NCBI RefSeq assembly: GCF_015706575.1
Contig: NW_024037058.1
Span: forward strand, 14,095,547-14,159,546
Direction: 5' to 3'
Source of the DNA: Patiria miniata
Lineage: Eukaryota > Echinodermata > Asteroidea > Valvatida > Asterinidae
Length of the DNA: 64,000 nucleotides
Shown: piece by piece, positions 20,541 to 31,904 of the stretch
Layout of the letters: each line of letters begins with the position of its first letter
How positions within the stretch are numbered: the first letter of the stretch is position 1
Notes under the pieces: generated by a model
The model's input: the letters and a program-made list of their open reading frames with translations, nothing else
Databases searched by the model: none
What the model was told of the DNA's origin: nothing
Translations under genes and position numbers: made by a program

Positions 20541-23115
20541 CCAGAGCGGCAGTGAGTTTAATATCTATACTAGGCGGGTTTAGAATGACTTGCCCATGGC
20601 CGAGAGACCGAGCCTTCTTCCTTCAGCACCGACTTCGAGAATGGCGGATGGTAGTCCCATGTGGGCCCAGGGGGCTGCCAACTTTCAACTGCAAGTTGGG
20701 GATCAACTCATGGACAACACCAGTACGGTGGCCGATATTGAGCCAGATGTGATACTGGTAATTGATTCCCTGTCGAATACTGCGAATGGCGTTGGGGCGA
20801 CAACATCGTCATCTTCAGTGGGAAGGCGGTTCCCTTGGAAGGCATCAAACAAAAGCACATGGTTGTGAAAGTGCTGGTGCCGGCTGGACACGAGGCGATC
20901 GCTACAGTGGAAGTCAAGGCCGAGCCACGGATGGGAATCGGGATGGTATACCCGAACCTGGAGGAGACAGATAGTTGACAGGTTGCTATCGCCACTGGCT
21001 TGGTTGACGTAAACAACAGAACCGTGGACGACCTGGACGTGAAAGAACCAGATGGGATACTGCCAGAACCTTCGGTCGGGTATCCTCCTTTGATTGGCAC
21101 CGGACAGGGACGGAGTGCCGAGGGTGTGGTACCGACTCACTTACAAGACTTTCTTGACCGAGGAGCAGCACACCTTAGCGGCGTTGAGCGCTCCCGGCTA
21201 GCGGAACTGCTGACAGAGTTCGCGGGAGCATTCACAGGACCAGACGGCATGCTCGGCCGGACAGATCTTATTCAGCATAAGATCGAGACAGGGACAGCGG
21301 CACCTATACGCCAGAGGAGATTGCCGATACATAAACGACTGTAGGAGGAGAGTGGGACAGATGCTACAGGAGGGCGCGGTTGAACCCTCCTATAGCCAGT
21401 TGTTCTTGTCAGGAAGAAAGACGGGTCCGTCCGTTTTTTGTCGATTGCTGGAAGACAACGAGGTGACGCTCAAGGATTCGTGCCCTATGCCCCGGATTGA
21501 AGACAACCTGGACGCCTTGAGCGGGGCATTTTTGTTTAGCTCACTTGACCTTGCCAGTGGCTACTGGCAGTTCGGTATGGACAAGACGGACCGGGAGAAG
21601 ACGGCCTTTGGGATGCAGAACGGCCTATACCAATTCGAAGAAGTGCAACCTTTTTAAGAGAGAGAAGTGTCCTTTTAGGGTCAGCTGGTGACGGATCCAG
21701 GGAATGTCGCTGTCATCAGAAACTGGCCGCAGCCAATGAACCTGACTGAAGTCCAGAGTTTATCTGGGACTGGTGTCTTTCTATAAGCGCTTCATTGACA
21801 ACTTGCCCTTCAGGCCCTTACCAACAAGCGCCAGAAGGCTTTCTCTCGTCGGATGCCTGTCAGTCGGCCTTTGAGCATCTCAAAGACGCACTGGCCACGG
21901 CACCTGTGTTACGCTATCCGAACCCGGCAATGGCACCATCGGAGCGGTGCTGTCACAAGAAGGGGGCGATGGGGAGAGGGTGGTCGCCCTACGGCAGCAG
22001 CACCCTGACCAAGGCCGAACGCAACTATTGCACCACTCGGAAGGGGTTGCTGGCCGTGATCCATTTTGTCCACTACTTTAAGCACTATCTCCTGGGAAAA
22101 CAGTTCCTGCTCTGAACGGATCATGGGTCGCTGCAGTGGCTGTTCAAGTTCCGGGAGCCATAAGGGCAAATGGCAAGATGGCTTCAAAGGCTAGTATACT
22201 ATGAATTCGACGCGAAGCTCCGAGCGGGACAAAAGCACACAATAAACGATGCCGTCTCCAAATTCCCTGTGGCTAGTGCGGACGTTCGAAAAAAAGTTGG
22301 TCAGGAGTGCTTCACTGGGAAGGCCCTATTGCTCGACAGGAACCCAAGGACTCGCCGAGAGGCCAATCGCATAGCAGGGAGACACAGTTGGGGAGGCCAA
22401 TGGTGGTAGCCGTCGATGGTACTGGACACGACAACACCTCAGACCTGGACGGGCTCTTGGGAGCCTGGACCACGAACAACTGAACAAGAACTACAACCTA
22501 GCTGGACGGACGTGTCGGCGTCGGATGAGCGCCTAAAGTGTTGATGGGCCAAGTGGGAGACATTACGACTGTCCAAATGGGTCTTGCAGGTGAGATGGGA
22601 ACAGCCCAACGGCAGATCACCGGCGTGGAAGATCGTGGTCCCACGGGCGAAGGTCGAAGATGTTCTGACACTGGCCCATGACAATAGGACTTCGGGACAC
22701 ATAGGGATTGCCCTGGACAGTCGCACGGTTGCGGCAGGCCCCCGTGTACTGGAGGGAATTGCGACGTCAAGCGGAGGACTGGTGCCGTAAGTGCCATAAA
22801 TGCAGATCGAAGAAGCCAACGCCGTGTCCTCTGAGAGCTCCAATCAAGCAGTACGTGGTGGGAGCCCCGATGGAGCGCCTTGCAATCGACCTCGAGGGTA
22901 GGCTTCCCAGGACGAAGGCCGAGAATACGAGCATCATGGTGGTAGCCGACTACTTCACCAAGTGGGTAGAGGCGTTCCCGATTCCTGACCAGACAGCAGA
23001 GACGGTTGCCAAGACGCTCGTCGAACAGGTCATTACATGATTCGAGAGGGAATTCGAGGCTGGCCTGTTCCAAGGGGTCTGTTAGTTGCTCGACGTGCAA
23101 AAGACCCTTGTCTAT
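20480..23115 (+). pseudogene. pol remnant: protease, partial RT, traces of RNase H, partial integrase
   Basis: Protease is at about 20485-20570, but its active-site triplet reads DTRA instead of DTGA. RT fingers and first palm strands are visible at 21230-21655 (PMPRIEDNLDAL, FSSLDLASGYWQ). The frame ends just after YQFEEVQPF, and the catalytic YxDD motif is absent, with out-of-frame RNase H traces (21720-22260). Integrase pieces occur at 22655-23035: zinc-domain parts (SGHIG, CRKCHKC), the first catalytic Asp region (LAIDLEG) and ADYFTKWVEAFPIPD. The copy is lost before the remaining catalytic residues. Confidence 0.8.
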
Positions 23116-23138
23116 GGAGATTAATTCTCGATGTGGTT

Positions 23139-23166
23139 GGCTTCTACCCATTTGGGTAGAAGCCAA
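23139..23166. repeat. 28-bp hairpin palindrome
   Basis: TGGCTTCTACCCA and its inverted copy are separated by two bases. A 20-bp perfect palindrome (AGAACTTAAATTTAAGTTCT) lies at about 23248-23267. Both fall between the gypsy end and the next MITE. Confidence 0.6.
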
Positions 23167-23334
23167 TCACAGCACAGTATTTCAGGAAATAAGCGTTTTT
23201 ATTCCTAAACCGCGCGCAGATTGCTTTAATATTATTCCTAACCATATAGAACTTAAATTTAAGTTCTATATCTATGTGACATGCGCGCAAACGATGTACA
23301 ACCGCATGCAGTAATGACTTTACATCGTGGTCAC

Positions 23335-23630
23335 CAACCTCATTGCTACAGCTTACCAACCTCGTTTCCAATAATAAGCCCTGGATAGGAAACTTTCTCC
23401 CTGCATCCTGATTCGATACCTCAATTGGCAGGTAATGGATTTAGTTCGTGTACTTGGTGTAGGTTGTTTGCAACGTGCATTACGTGTTTTCAAGTTCACT
23501 TTAATTATAGTGTCCCCACCTTCCCAAAATAATCCTTTCCTATTCAAATTGCTCATATTAATATGAAATGTGATACTGCATACTTATTGGCTGGAGAAGA
23601 TTGTAACATTTACATTGTGAAAACGAAAAC
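23335..23630 (+). mobile_element. Partial copy of the 9-bp-duplication MITE family
   Basis: Matches the first half of the element at 29073-29585, including TAAGCCCTGGATAGGAAACTT and GCTCATATTAATATGAAA. It starts with a degraded CAACCTC end. The second half and the far terminus are missing. Confidence 0.7.
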
Positions 23631-23950
23631 CCCCTAATCATTCAGTCCGTAACGTTCCAAGATTCAAAATTTATCATTTAAATAGTTTTAAAAAACGGAG
23701 AACAAACAGTTCAAAAGATTTCAATGCCGTTTGTATGGGACGTAAGCGTGCAAGTTTCCATAACAACTACATTTGTATCATGAACAGCTCCCCCCCCCCC
23801 CCCCCCCACACCCGAGTGTCATGTGGTTAACCCATTTTAGGATTTTGTCGTATAGTCATCCCCATCCCCTCATTCGTCGACACGGGTTTACGCCACTGGA
23901 TGGACTTATTGAAAAAGAAGACGTGATTGTACAATTTATCTTTTACACAG

Positions 23951-24112
23951 TGTGCCCTCGAACCTACAGAACCCAGGGTTATTACAAGCACATTTTCCCG
24001 CTACCCTCCTTCAATGGCCAGACAGTCTTGGATTTTTCCGTGCAGGCTCGTCAGGATGCTATCGTCAGTCTGTCTACAGACGGGACCTACGAAGGCATGA
24101 AGTATGAAGTGG
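23951..24112 (+). CDS. Methyltransf_FA-domain protein, penultimate exon
   Basis: The acceptor is TTTTACACAG at 23941-23950 and the donor G|GTAAGT follows 24112. The exon enters with two bases and leaves with one. It encodes the start of a farnesoic-acid-O-methyltransferase-like domain: a segment of the form LDFSVQARQDAIVSLS followed by MKYEV, matching the family pattern of a beta strand with x-V-x-A-x2-D-A-x2-x-L-S and then YE(I/V)VIG. The family is named for a crustacean protein, but most members are secreted or extracellular proteins of unknown role and have no proven methyltransferase activity. Upstream exons were not found; repeats fill the preceding DNA. Confidence 0.7.
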
Positions 24113-25784
24113 GTAAGTATAGGCATTGGAAGACTACAATTTGAGCGCGCGGGTTGACTTTATGCATTTATGCAGGGCTCAACCTTGGCGGTAGCCCACG
24201 AGCAAAATGCGAGTCAAACAGCGGCGGGCAGAATCCTGTTTGACCAGTTTCTTGTTCCGAGGTCACGCACGCATGGCCCAAAAGCCTACGCGAGATTTTA
24301 CGAGACTGTATTCGAGACTACAGTAAAGCACACAAAGTACCTGGATACATGCACTATTTGGCCAAGATGGCTAGGTTAGTGAAAAGTTAAAATCGTGTGC
24401 TTTATTTTGATGCCAAATATAACTGCTTTTAACAAAAATAAAGTGTTGTTACGACGTGTCAAACCAAAATCATACTTTATAGCAACAAAAGTGAGGGCCG
24501 ATGCATCGCGATGGTTTTTAGGTGTACATTCTATTCTTAAAAAAGGCCGAAAGAAATGGCGAGGTTCAGTAGATATATGATAGTGTACGCTTCATTTCAT
24601 GTGAAACACGTGCAGGAGACTTTTATATTTTTGGTCCAAATCGCCGGTTGAAAAATGAAGACTTTTGCGAGATTTCATGATTTGCAATTACACAAAGTAC
24701 GGCCGTACGTAGGCCTGAAAACAATTGTGAATAGCACGATCGATCCGAACGTGCAATGAATGACTTATGAATATTAAACAGGCCATCTCGAGCTAGCTTG
24801 ACCAATCAGTGGGCGTATGGGTCACAATGTCATACTGTGTCTGAGTTCCTTGCTGTATGCTTTTACAATGGCGACGATCATTTCGCGTTGTGAAAAATGG
24901 AAGTTGGTGGAAACATAAGGTGTACATCGAATTCTGAAAATATTAACGACATCACATTCACGAGATTTTTTGTAGATGAAGGTTCATTCTTTTCTTTGAT
25001 TACCTCAAAATTTGGGAGAATTTCGTCGTTGTCGGAAAAAAAAAACCGAAAATTGCATCACGTAATTTTTAGTCAATTTGTCCCAAAATAATATCATCAA
25101 AATGCACCGAAATCTTTTTTTGAGAACAACATACCTTGATAGATGTATGTAGTAGGTCTTTAACTACCTAAAACAGCTTTGTTTGTGTGGACTGGTTGTG
25201 GTTTGGCATGAAAATTGCGAATTTTCTGAATCCCTTTTTACGGCCATCGTTCGATTGCCTCGCGTTGTTGTCGGTTGTGTGGACGAGAAAATAGAGCAGC
25301 TACGCGTGACACGGCAACTGACTGTATTAGAGTAGCCCGCCTGATACTGACGTGCATTCGGCATGTTTCATGCCGTTGCGCCGCCGACTCATGCGCGGAA
25401 ATAGCGTGCATGTATACATTAAAGAAAGAACATAGACTGGCACTGCGTTTTGCATGTCTGGGTACATAAATGCATAAAAAAAGGACGTGACACATACTCT
25501 GTATGTTTTCTCCAGCATACCGTCTGGCCTTTTTATGAATAAGCGTGTTGCCAAAGCGCCCTCTATTTACTCTTCAACACGCTCCCTCTATTTACTCTGG
25601 CCATAAGCAAAGCATGGATGCGTCGCGGGACACAGAAAATATATTGCACGAAAGGCACTCGTTGAAAATTAATGGCCTACGTTTGCCTAATCTGGTCGAA
25701 TTTTAATTTCGAAATTTCACGACATTATCGGTGGAGAAAAAATCCATGCGACTTAATTCACATAGCTGTTCTGTGTCTGTACTT

Positions 25785-26510
25785 TTTTTGGTGCCTTTTA
25801 GGGTCCTAAACACATTTTTGAAGTTAACAATGAAAAAAATCCGATGCTCTGGAGATATCCGAGATGGCGTCCAATAGGGCCGCCAAAAATGGTCAAAACA
25901 GGGAAAAAAGACATATATCAGCTGAATAATGTGATGAAATAATAAATAAAATGGTTAGGTATATGTTTTTTACCCTCACAAACTCATTTTTGTTATCTTT
26001 TTTTTTGCTATCATGCTTCAAATTCAAAATGGCGGCCAATATGGTGGCAAATACGGCCGCCAAAATGGTTTTAAAAAATGGGGAAAAGGGCATATTGGCC
26101 GCCATTTTGAATTTGAAGCATGATAGCAAAAAAGATAACAAAACTGAATTTGCGAGGGTGAAAAACACATAGCCAACAATTTGATTGATGCTTGTATCAT
26201 ATTATTAGGCTAATATATGCCTTTTCCATTTTTTTACCAATATGGCGGCCATATTGGCCGCCAATTGGTACCAATCTTGAAATGGAAGCACGATAGCAAA
26301 AAAGAGATACCAGAAATGAGTTTGTGAGGGTCTCAAACAAATAACCAACCATTTATTTATGCTTTAATTATATTATTTGGCTGATACATGTCTTTTTCCC
26401 AGTTTGTACCGCGGCAATATTGGCTGCTATCTGGGATATCTCCAGAGCATCGGATTTTCTTTACTTTTAACATCCAAAATGTGTTGAAGGACCCTAAAAG
26501 GCACCCAAAA
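25785..26510. mobile_element. Fold-back element, about 725 bp
   Basis: The ends are inverted copies: GGTGCCTTTTAGGGTCCT at 25790-25807 and its reverse at about 26488-26505. A second inverted match follows (ATCCGATGCTCTGGAGATATC near 25840 and its reverse near 26440). The interior has repeated GGCCGCCA(T/A)(A/T)TTGG phrases and a third inverted pair around CATGCTTCAAATTCAAAATGG. Non-coding. Confidence 0.75.
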
Positions 26511-27049
26511 ATGGTGTTGGTTAGTTCGAGGGGGTGGGTGCACGGGGTCCCCCACAGATACTCTGGTACTTGCGCCGATAACGAGTGGACGCGCCGACTG
26601 TTATATCCCCCCCCCCTCCTAATTGTTATCTTTTTAGGGTCTCGTTTTGATAGCTTTTGTGTCGCAAATGAAAATGGGACCGAAAAAGGGGAAATAATTT
26701 TTAAAAAATTAAGTGATAAATAACGATTAAAGATATTAATAAGTTAAATAAATTATCTATTAATGAATAATTTATTAAGCAATAATGTACTAAATTTATT
26801 AATATCTTTAATCATTTTGTATCTGTTTGAATTCAATTTTATTAGATAATTATGTTTCTTTTAAGCACTGACATGATTGCCTGAAGATAAAGTTATACAT
26901 TGTATGCACATTGTTGTTTATGACAGTCTGGTGCAAACAAACCTAAACATTTTAATGCGGACTAGTGATATGGCCCGCGGGTTAGTTGAGAGTCTGATTT
27001 AGTAGTCTAGTTTACTAGTGAAGAAAAAAAGGTTAATGGCGAACCCTGG

Positions 27050-27500
27050 GCATAATGCTGTTGTTGCTGTCGTTGCTGTTGTTTCTGCTGTTGTTGTCGT
27101 TGCTGTCGTTGCTGTTGTTGCCATTGCTGTTCTTGCCGTTCTTGTTGTTCTTACTGTTCTTGCTGTTGCTGTTGTTGTTGCTGTTGTTGCTGTTGCTGCT
27201 GTTGTTGCTGCTGTTGTTGCTGTTGTTGTTGCTGTTACTGCTGTTGCTGTTGAAGCTGTTGCTGCTGTAGCTACTGTAGCTGCTGTTGCTGCTGTTGTTG
27301 CTGCTGTTGTTGCTGTTGCTGCTGTTGCTGCTGTTGCTGCTGTAGCTGTTGTAGCTGTTAATTGTTGCTGTTGTTGTTGTTGCATGCTGTTGTAGTTGCT
27401 GTTGTTGCTGTTGCTGCTGTTGCAGTTGTTGTTGTCAATGTTGTCAATGTTGTCCACGTTGTCAATGTTGTCCAAGTTGTCCACGTTGTCAATGTCACTT
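27050..27500 (+). repeat. TTG/CTG trinucleotide microsatellite with a TTGTCAATG minisatellite end
   Basis: From 27055 to about 27440 the plus strand is almost entirely GTTGCTGTTG-type triplets; from 27430 to 27500 it turns into copies of GTTGTCAATGTTGTCCA. All six frames are open or near open (poly-Leu, poly-Val/Ala, poly-Thr/Ala), which is a product of the repeat and not evidence of a gene. Confidence 0.9.
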
Positions 27501-27695
27501 GTTTATCGTTGTCACTGTTGTAAGTACTGCTGTTGATTGTTGCTGTTGTTGTCGTCCTTGTGTCGTTGTTGTTTACGCGTTGAGTTGTATATTGCGGTGG
27601 TTTTTGCTGCGTTTTTGGTTGCTGTACATGTCGTTTCCGTTGTTGTTTGTCGTCGTCGTAAATTTCGTCTTTTTTCCCCCTGTTGGTTCTGACAG

Positions 27696-27973
27696 TGATT
27701 GGTTCAAATGGAAACAGAAACACATTCCTGCGCCGATGCGCGGTTTGCGGATTAGTATCATCTGTTGCAACGGTGGGCGTGGTCAGCGAGCAAGAGATGC
27801 GACGCTTCTGGCTGCGGTACGACCACGGCACCTTCACCCTTGGCAAGCACCAACAAGCGGCCTTCATGGACACGACCGACTCAAACCCTCAGGCTGATCC
27901 CCCCAGATTTATCGGCTTTGGGAGCTGGAACTTACCTGTGGACTGGGTGATCCATGTCAACTGCCCTGAATAA
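27696..27973 (+). CDS. Methyltransf_FA-domain protein, last exon
   Basis: The acceptor is GACAG at 27691-27695, and the joined frame gives YEV-VIGSNGNRNTFLRR across the junction, exactly where this family has YEIVIGG and a conserved arginine pair. Further on come EQEMRRFWLRYDHGTFTLG and FIGFGSW, the second-half signature (FW-x5-G-x2-x-x-G, then V/I-G-F). The frame ends at a TAA at 27971-27973 that overlaps an AATAAA (27969-27974). The intron before it is 3.6 kb and carries a fold-back and a large TTG/CTG microsatellite. Identification rests on two exons that join in frame. Confidence 0.8.
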
Positions 27974-28057
27974 AAAACCTAAAAGGCAATTAGGGCGCCC
28001 GTCGTTTGTTGGACACCAGGCACATGTGTTTGATTTGAAACTCACATTGATGTTATA

Positions 28058-28457
28058 CAGGGCCGTGTTTTGGCGGCCCCTGGCGTCACAACCGTGACTA
28101 AAAATGTGTTCGTGACGTCACTTTGTAACGAATTTTTTGGTAACTTTTTCACGATTTACAAGCACAAGCCGGGCAGTTGCTTTTCCAGTATTTTCCCTTG
28201 GCAGAGTAATAATTGTTATACATGTACATCACCTTTAACCGACTGTACAAACCCACTTTTTAAATCACTTTGGTGGTAACAAAGTAATGTCGTCTGCTCA
28301 TATTGTTTCCGCCATCTTGAAACGTAAGTGAACCGATAGCAAGTCTTGGTTCATCTTTGATGGTAACAATGACGTCATTTCATCAGTGTAACCGAAGCGC
28401 CAAAACGGTCCCGAACCTGAAACATGTTTTTGGTCACAGCGCCAAAACGCGGCTCTG
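28058..28457. mobile_element. CAG-ended inverted-repeat element, about 400 bp
   Basis: It begins CAGGGCCGTGTTTTGGCG and ends with inverted CGCCAAAACGCGGCTCTG (two mismatches). It is non-coding, with an internal third copy of the GCGCCAAAACGG phrase near 28396. The ends resemble hAT ends, but I do not see a matching 8-bp duplication. Confidence 0.6.
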
Positions 28458-28499
28458 ATCGTTGGGGTTTATATCATCATATCACGGTACGGGACATTA

Positions 28500-28677
28500 T
28501 TTGACGCTTGAGGCGGTGTTAGAAAAAAAACCCGAATATTTAAGATTAGACATAGTCGCTTATTTGGCCCCTTAACTTCTATTTTAAAGTTCAACAAAGA
28601 AATTGACCGAGCAAGGCTTGAACCTGCGACCTCAAGATTGCCGTTTCGGTGCTCTACCAACTGAGCTATCCAACCCT
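28500..28677 (-). mobile_element. tRNA-derived SINE (tRNA-like head with A and B boxes)
   Basis: On the minus strand from 28677 there is GGTTGGATAGCTCAGTTGG and AGAGCA (Pol III A box region) and, 30 bases on, GGTCGCAGGTTCAAGCC (B box). The 5' seven bases do not pair with the expected 3' acceptor strand and the anticodon stem is poor, so it is not a working tRNA gene. The tail continues to about 28500. Confidence 0.65.
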
Positions 28678-29072
28678 ATGTTGGCGGTTACCCAATTTGT
28701 GTCTATATCCAAGGGGCGCTAGTCCAAGCCAAAATGAATTTGGCAGTTTCTATAATAATTAGATACGAGGCTTCACCTCGCTGCCGGCTGTGACTTCGCC
28801 ACCTTTGCGGGTGATCAACTCGTAACGAACATAGGTGTGTGTAAACACCTTAAAACGTGGACACCTATGGAGTACCGAAGTGTGACGTCATTTAGAACCA
28901 GAAAGTGTAGGGCAAACGAATGGAGTACGCGTGGGTGTTGGTTCACGGACTGAATCACGCGCTAATGTCTTTACACACATTTTGTGCGCGTGACGTATTC
29001 ACTTCGGTACTCCATACTAACATTTTAGGAAGACCTCCCAAATGCTTTGTACACACACATCAAGGTCCACGA

Positions 29073-29585
29073 CAACCTCGTCCCCAGTGCTTACTTTATT
29101 TCCAACCCTGTTTCCAATAGTAAGCCCTGGATAGGAAACTTTCTTCCTGCATCCTGATTCGATACCGCAATTTGCTAGTAATGGATTTATATCGTGTAGT
29201 TGGTGATGTTAATTTCCAATGTGCAGTACGTGTTTTCACGATCATTGTAATTATTAAGTCCACGCCTTCTCAAAAATACTCCTTTCCTTTCCACTTTGCT
29301 CATATTAATATGAAACGTGATACTGCATATTGGCGGGCCAGGTTGTAACATTTTAACTTTAAAAAAAATCGTGCTTTCATAACTCATGGCGTGACGAATT
29401 GAAGCTGTTTTAACCCCAGACACCGCATACAAAAACAAACGCTAATGAAACGCACATGCCGGCACCAGACTACTCCTCATTTGCATACGTGTTCAAAAAT
29501 CTTGCACATGCAAATGATCCAATACCAGGGTGAGAGAGCAGCTAGTGGTGGGCGCGTACTGCTCGACACCCTGGGGACGAGGTTG
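29073..29585 (+). mobile_element. MITE with 9-bp target duplication (Mutator-like), copy 1
   Basis: The ends CAACCTCGTCCCCAG and CTGGGGACGAGGTTG are perfect inverted copies. GGTCCACGA flanks both sides (29064-29072 and 29586-29594). A 9-bp duplication fits Mutator-like elements. 513 bp, non-coding. Confidence 0.85.
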
Positions 29586-29977
29586 GGTCCACGATTTGAA
29601 TGTGTGTCTGTTGGCGTACACTACATACACCCCGAGGACGAACAGACAAAGGGAGAACAAAAGATTATTCGTTGACCTTGATCGTTAACGGTCTTCAATT
29701 GTTCTTTCATGTGCTAAGTCTATCGGAAAGGAAAAGGCAATGGCTTGTCCTCGAGAGTTATCTTAAACACGACGTATGTTGGTGTGTGCGAACACATGCT
29801 AATGGTGTTGATCCATGATTTCCTATTGTTCCTCTTTTGTTCATACTCTTTTGTACACGTTTTCTAATCGAGGACGTCTTCGAGTTGATTCTTGCCCACA
29901 TCAATTACACAAGGATGTTTCACATACGTGTCCTCGATTTGCACCATTAACAATCACACCCACTCCCTGTGTCTAAT

Positions 29978-31235
29978 TTTCTCGAGTTATGTTTAGACTG
30001 CGGACTTCAAACTTGTAGAATGTAGCCAACCTACCCAGCACTCCATCCATGCAGTACAGAAAAGAAACACGGCGTAAACACGGATGCGTATCTCTACTTT
30101 TCTCCAATTGTATTTGGTCTGCAGACTCTAAACGTATGCTGTACATAAAAGTAAACACAGACAAAACATACATGCTTATGTCTAAGTTTCTCCAGTTATA
30201 TTCAGTCCGCGGACTTCAAACTTGTGTAGAATGTTGCCACACTATCCAGCTCACTATCCATGCACAAATATTGGGAACTTTTTTTCATGAGAAGTGGCCA
30301 AAAATCCGAGACTTAACGAGTCATATCACGAGGGGCCGATGCTCCGACGACAGGCAGTCAGTGGCAAAATCATGCACACAAAAATAAACACGGCCAAAAC
30401 ATAGTTGCGTATGTCTAATTTTCTTCAGTGATATTTTTACGTGTGGACTTTAAACTTGTTGTAAAATTCTATGTTGCCACGCTGTCCCGCTCACTATCTT
30501 TGCAAAAAATCGGGGAATTTCTCATGGCAAGTGGCCGAAAGTACACAAAATATGGGGTTATATTATCAGGGTCCGAGGCCCTGACTAACAGGCAGTCAAT
30601 GGCAAAATGCTCACATAAAAGTAAACACGGCCAAAACATAGATGCGTATGTCTATATTTTTTCCAAGCTATATTCAATCTACGGACTTCAACCTTTTGTG
30701 TAAATTGTTGCCAAACTATGCAGCTCACAATCCATGCAAAAATATCTAGATACTTTTTTCATGACAAGTGGCCAAAATTCCGAGACTGAACGAGTCATGT
30801 CATCAGGGGCCGCGTCCCCAACTGACAGGCAGTCAATGGCAACATCCTGCCAAAATTTGTTGCCAAAAATAGATGTGTATGTCTCATTTTCTCCAGTTTT
30901 ATTTAATTTGCTGACATCAAATATGTCGCAGAATGTTCAACACTATCTACCTCACTATCCATGCAAAAAATATTGGAGTATTTTGGTTGACAATAATTAT
31001 TGGCCGAAAATCCGAGACTTAACGAAGCATGTCATCAAGGTCCGAGGCCCTGACTGACAGGCATGCAGTGAACGGCAAAATACCACAGAGATAAATAAGC
31101 ATGGCCAAAACAGATGTGTATGTCTCTTTTTCTCCGGTTATATTCAATCTGTTGACATCAAACACGTTGTAGAATGTTGTTTCACTATCCAGCCCACTAT
31201 CCATGCACAAATAGCAGAGAATTTCTCCCAAAAAT
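29978..31235 (+). repeat. Tandem array with about 235-bp period
   Basis: Units start with TTCTCCAGTTATATTCA-like sequence at about 29978, 30099, 30187, 30419, 30659, 30888 and 31129. The last four spacings are about 230-240; the first units are shortened. Shared phrases include ACTATCCATGCA, GGCCAAAA-TCCGAGACT and CTGACAGGCAGTCA-TGGCAAAAT. Units differ by roughly 20-30 percent. A lone relative is at 38060-38290. No coding frame is kept across units. Confidence 0.8.
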
Positions 31236-31904
31236 GAAATTTAAAGTGTGACTACACCGTTGACAATATAGTATGGGGGATTTTCTCACCTTTTATTTGA
31301 CACAGAACCTTCCAGCGGAAGGCCTACTAAAACCAATGTCTTGCGTCTACATCAAACAAGGCTGGATTGTTGTTCATTAATCGGTCTTGCCTTGTATGAT
31401 GAGTTATAGCAACAACTCCGTTTTTGACATAATTTGTAATGGCTGACCATTATTTAGATAAGCGAAAAGTGGCATTATAGGATACTGGATGCATTTCTTA
31501 ATCGCCGCAATTTGTGATATTAACCCATACAAATCCAGCTGTTGACATTTGCATTTGAAACATCTGCCTTATGTGAAAAACATGTCCCAATAAATTCTCA
31601 TTTGCAACTTTTTTTAAATTGCTCACCAGAGAAATCTGTGGAGTGTTACAAATGGCGCATACACTGGTCAAAAAGCAATACATGTAATCCTCCTACATAA
31701 CGCCCATGGATTTACGCCCTTGTATTGAAAGTAGACATAAATATGTGGCTCTCTCCAAATAACATGGCGATAAAGTACATCTTATTGACAAGTATTAAAC
31801 TGAAAACAGTTCACGTTATGTGCATACTCTATTCCCAAGTTATGTTTGGGGTTTGTTTTTTTTCTGATAGTCTACCAGTACATGATTGTCTGTAGTGCAG
31901 CGGA
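31236..31904. other. Intergenic, 3' side of the TRIM gene
   Basis: No gene recognised. On the minus strand an AATAAA lies near 31285, about 620 bases past the TRIM stop codon, and could be its poly(A) signal. Confidence 0.35.

Larger units (their letters stand above)
19861..23115 (+). mobile_element. Second Ty3/gypsy remnant, heavily broken
   Basis: Gag, knuckle, protease, partial RT, RNase H traces and partial integrase occur in the expected order but in shifting frames. It differs from the copy at 1-4009 in sequence and belongs to another family of the same superfamily. It ends within the integrase core; no LTR was recognised on either side. Confidence 0.85.
24113..27695 (+). other. Intron of the Methyltransf_FA gene
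   Basis: GT-AG intron of 3583 bases. It contains a fold-back at 25785-26510, a poly-C tract near 26606 and the TTG/CTG microsatellite at 27050-27500. Short frames at 24170-24379 and 24897-25091 have no recognisable domain. Confidence 0.6.

Noticed and set aside
21320..21360. A second intact RT gene from the two adjoining RT frames
   Set aside because: A stop and frame change separate them and the catalytic YxDD region is missing further on.
27018..27395. Long open frames of poly-Leu, poly-Val/Ala and poly-Thr/Ala on both strands
   Set aside because: They are all readings of one TTG/CTG trinucleotide repeat inside an intron; no flanking coding signal.
28600..28677. Functional tRNA gene
   Set aside because: A and B boxes are good, but the acceptor strands do not pair and the anticodon stem is poor, so it is a tRNA-derived SINE head.
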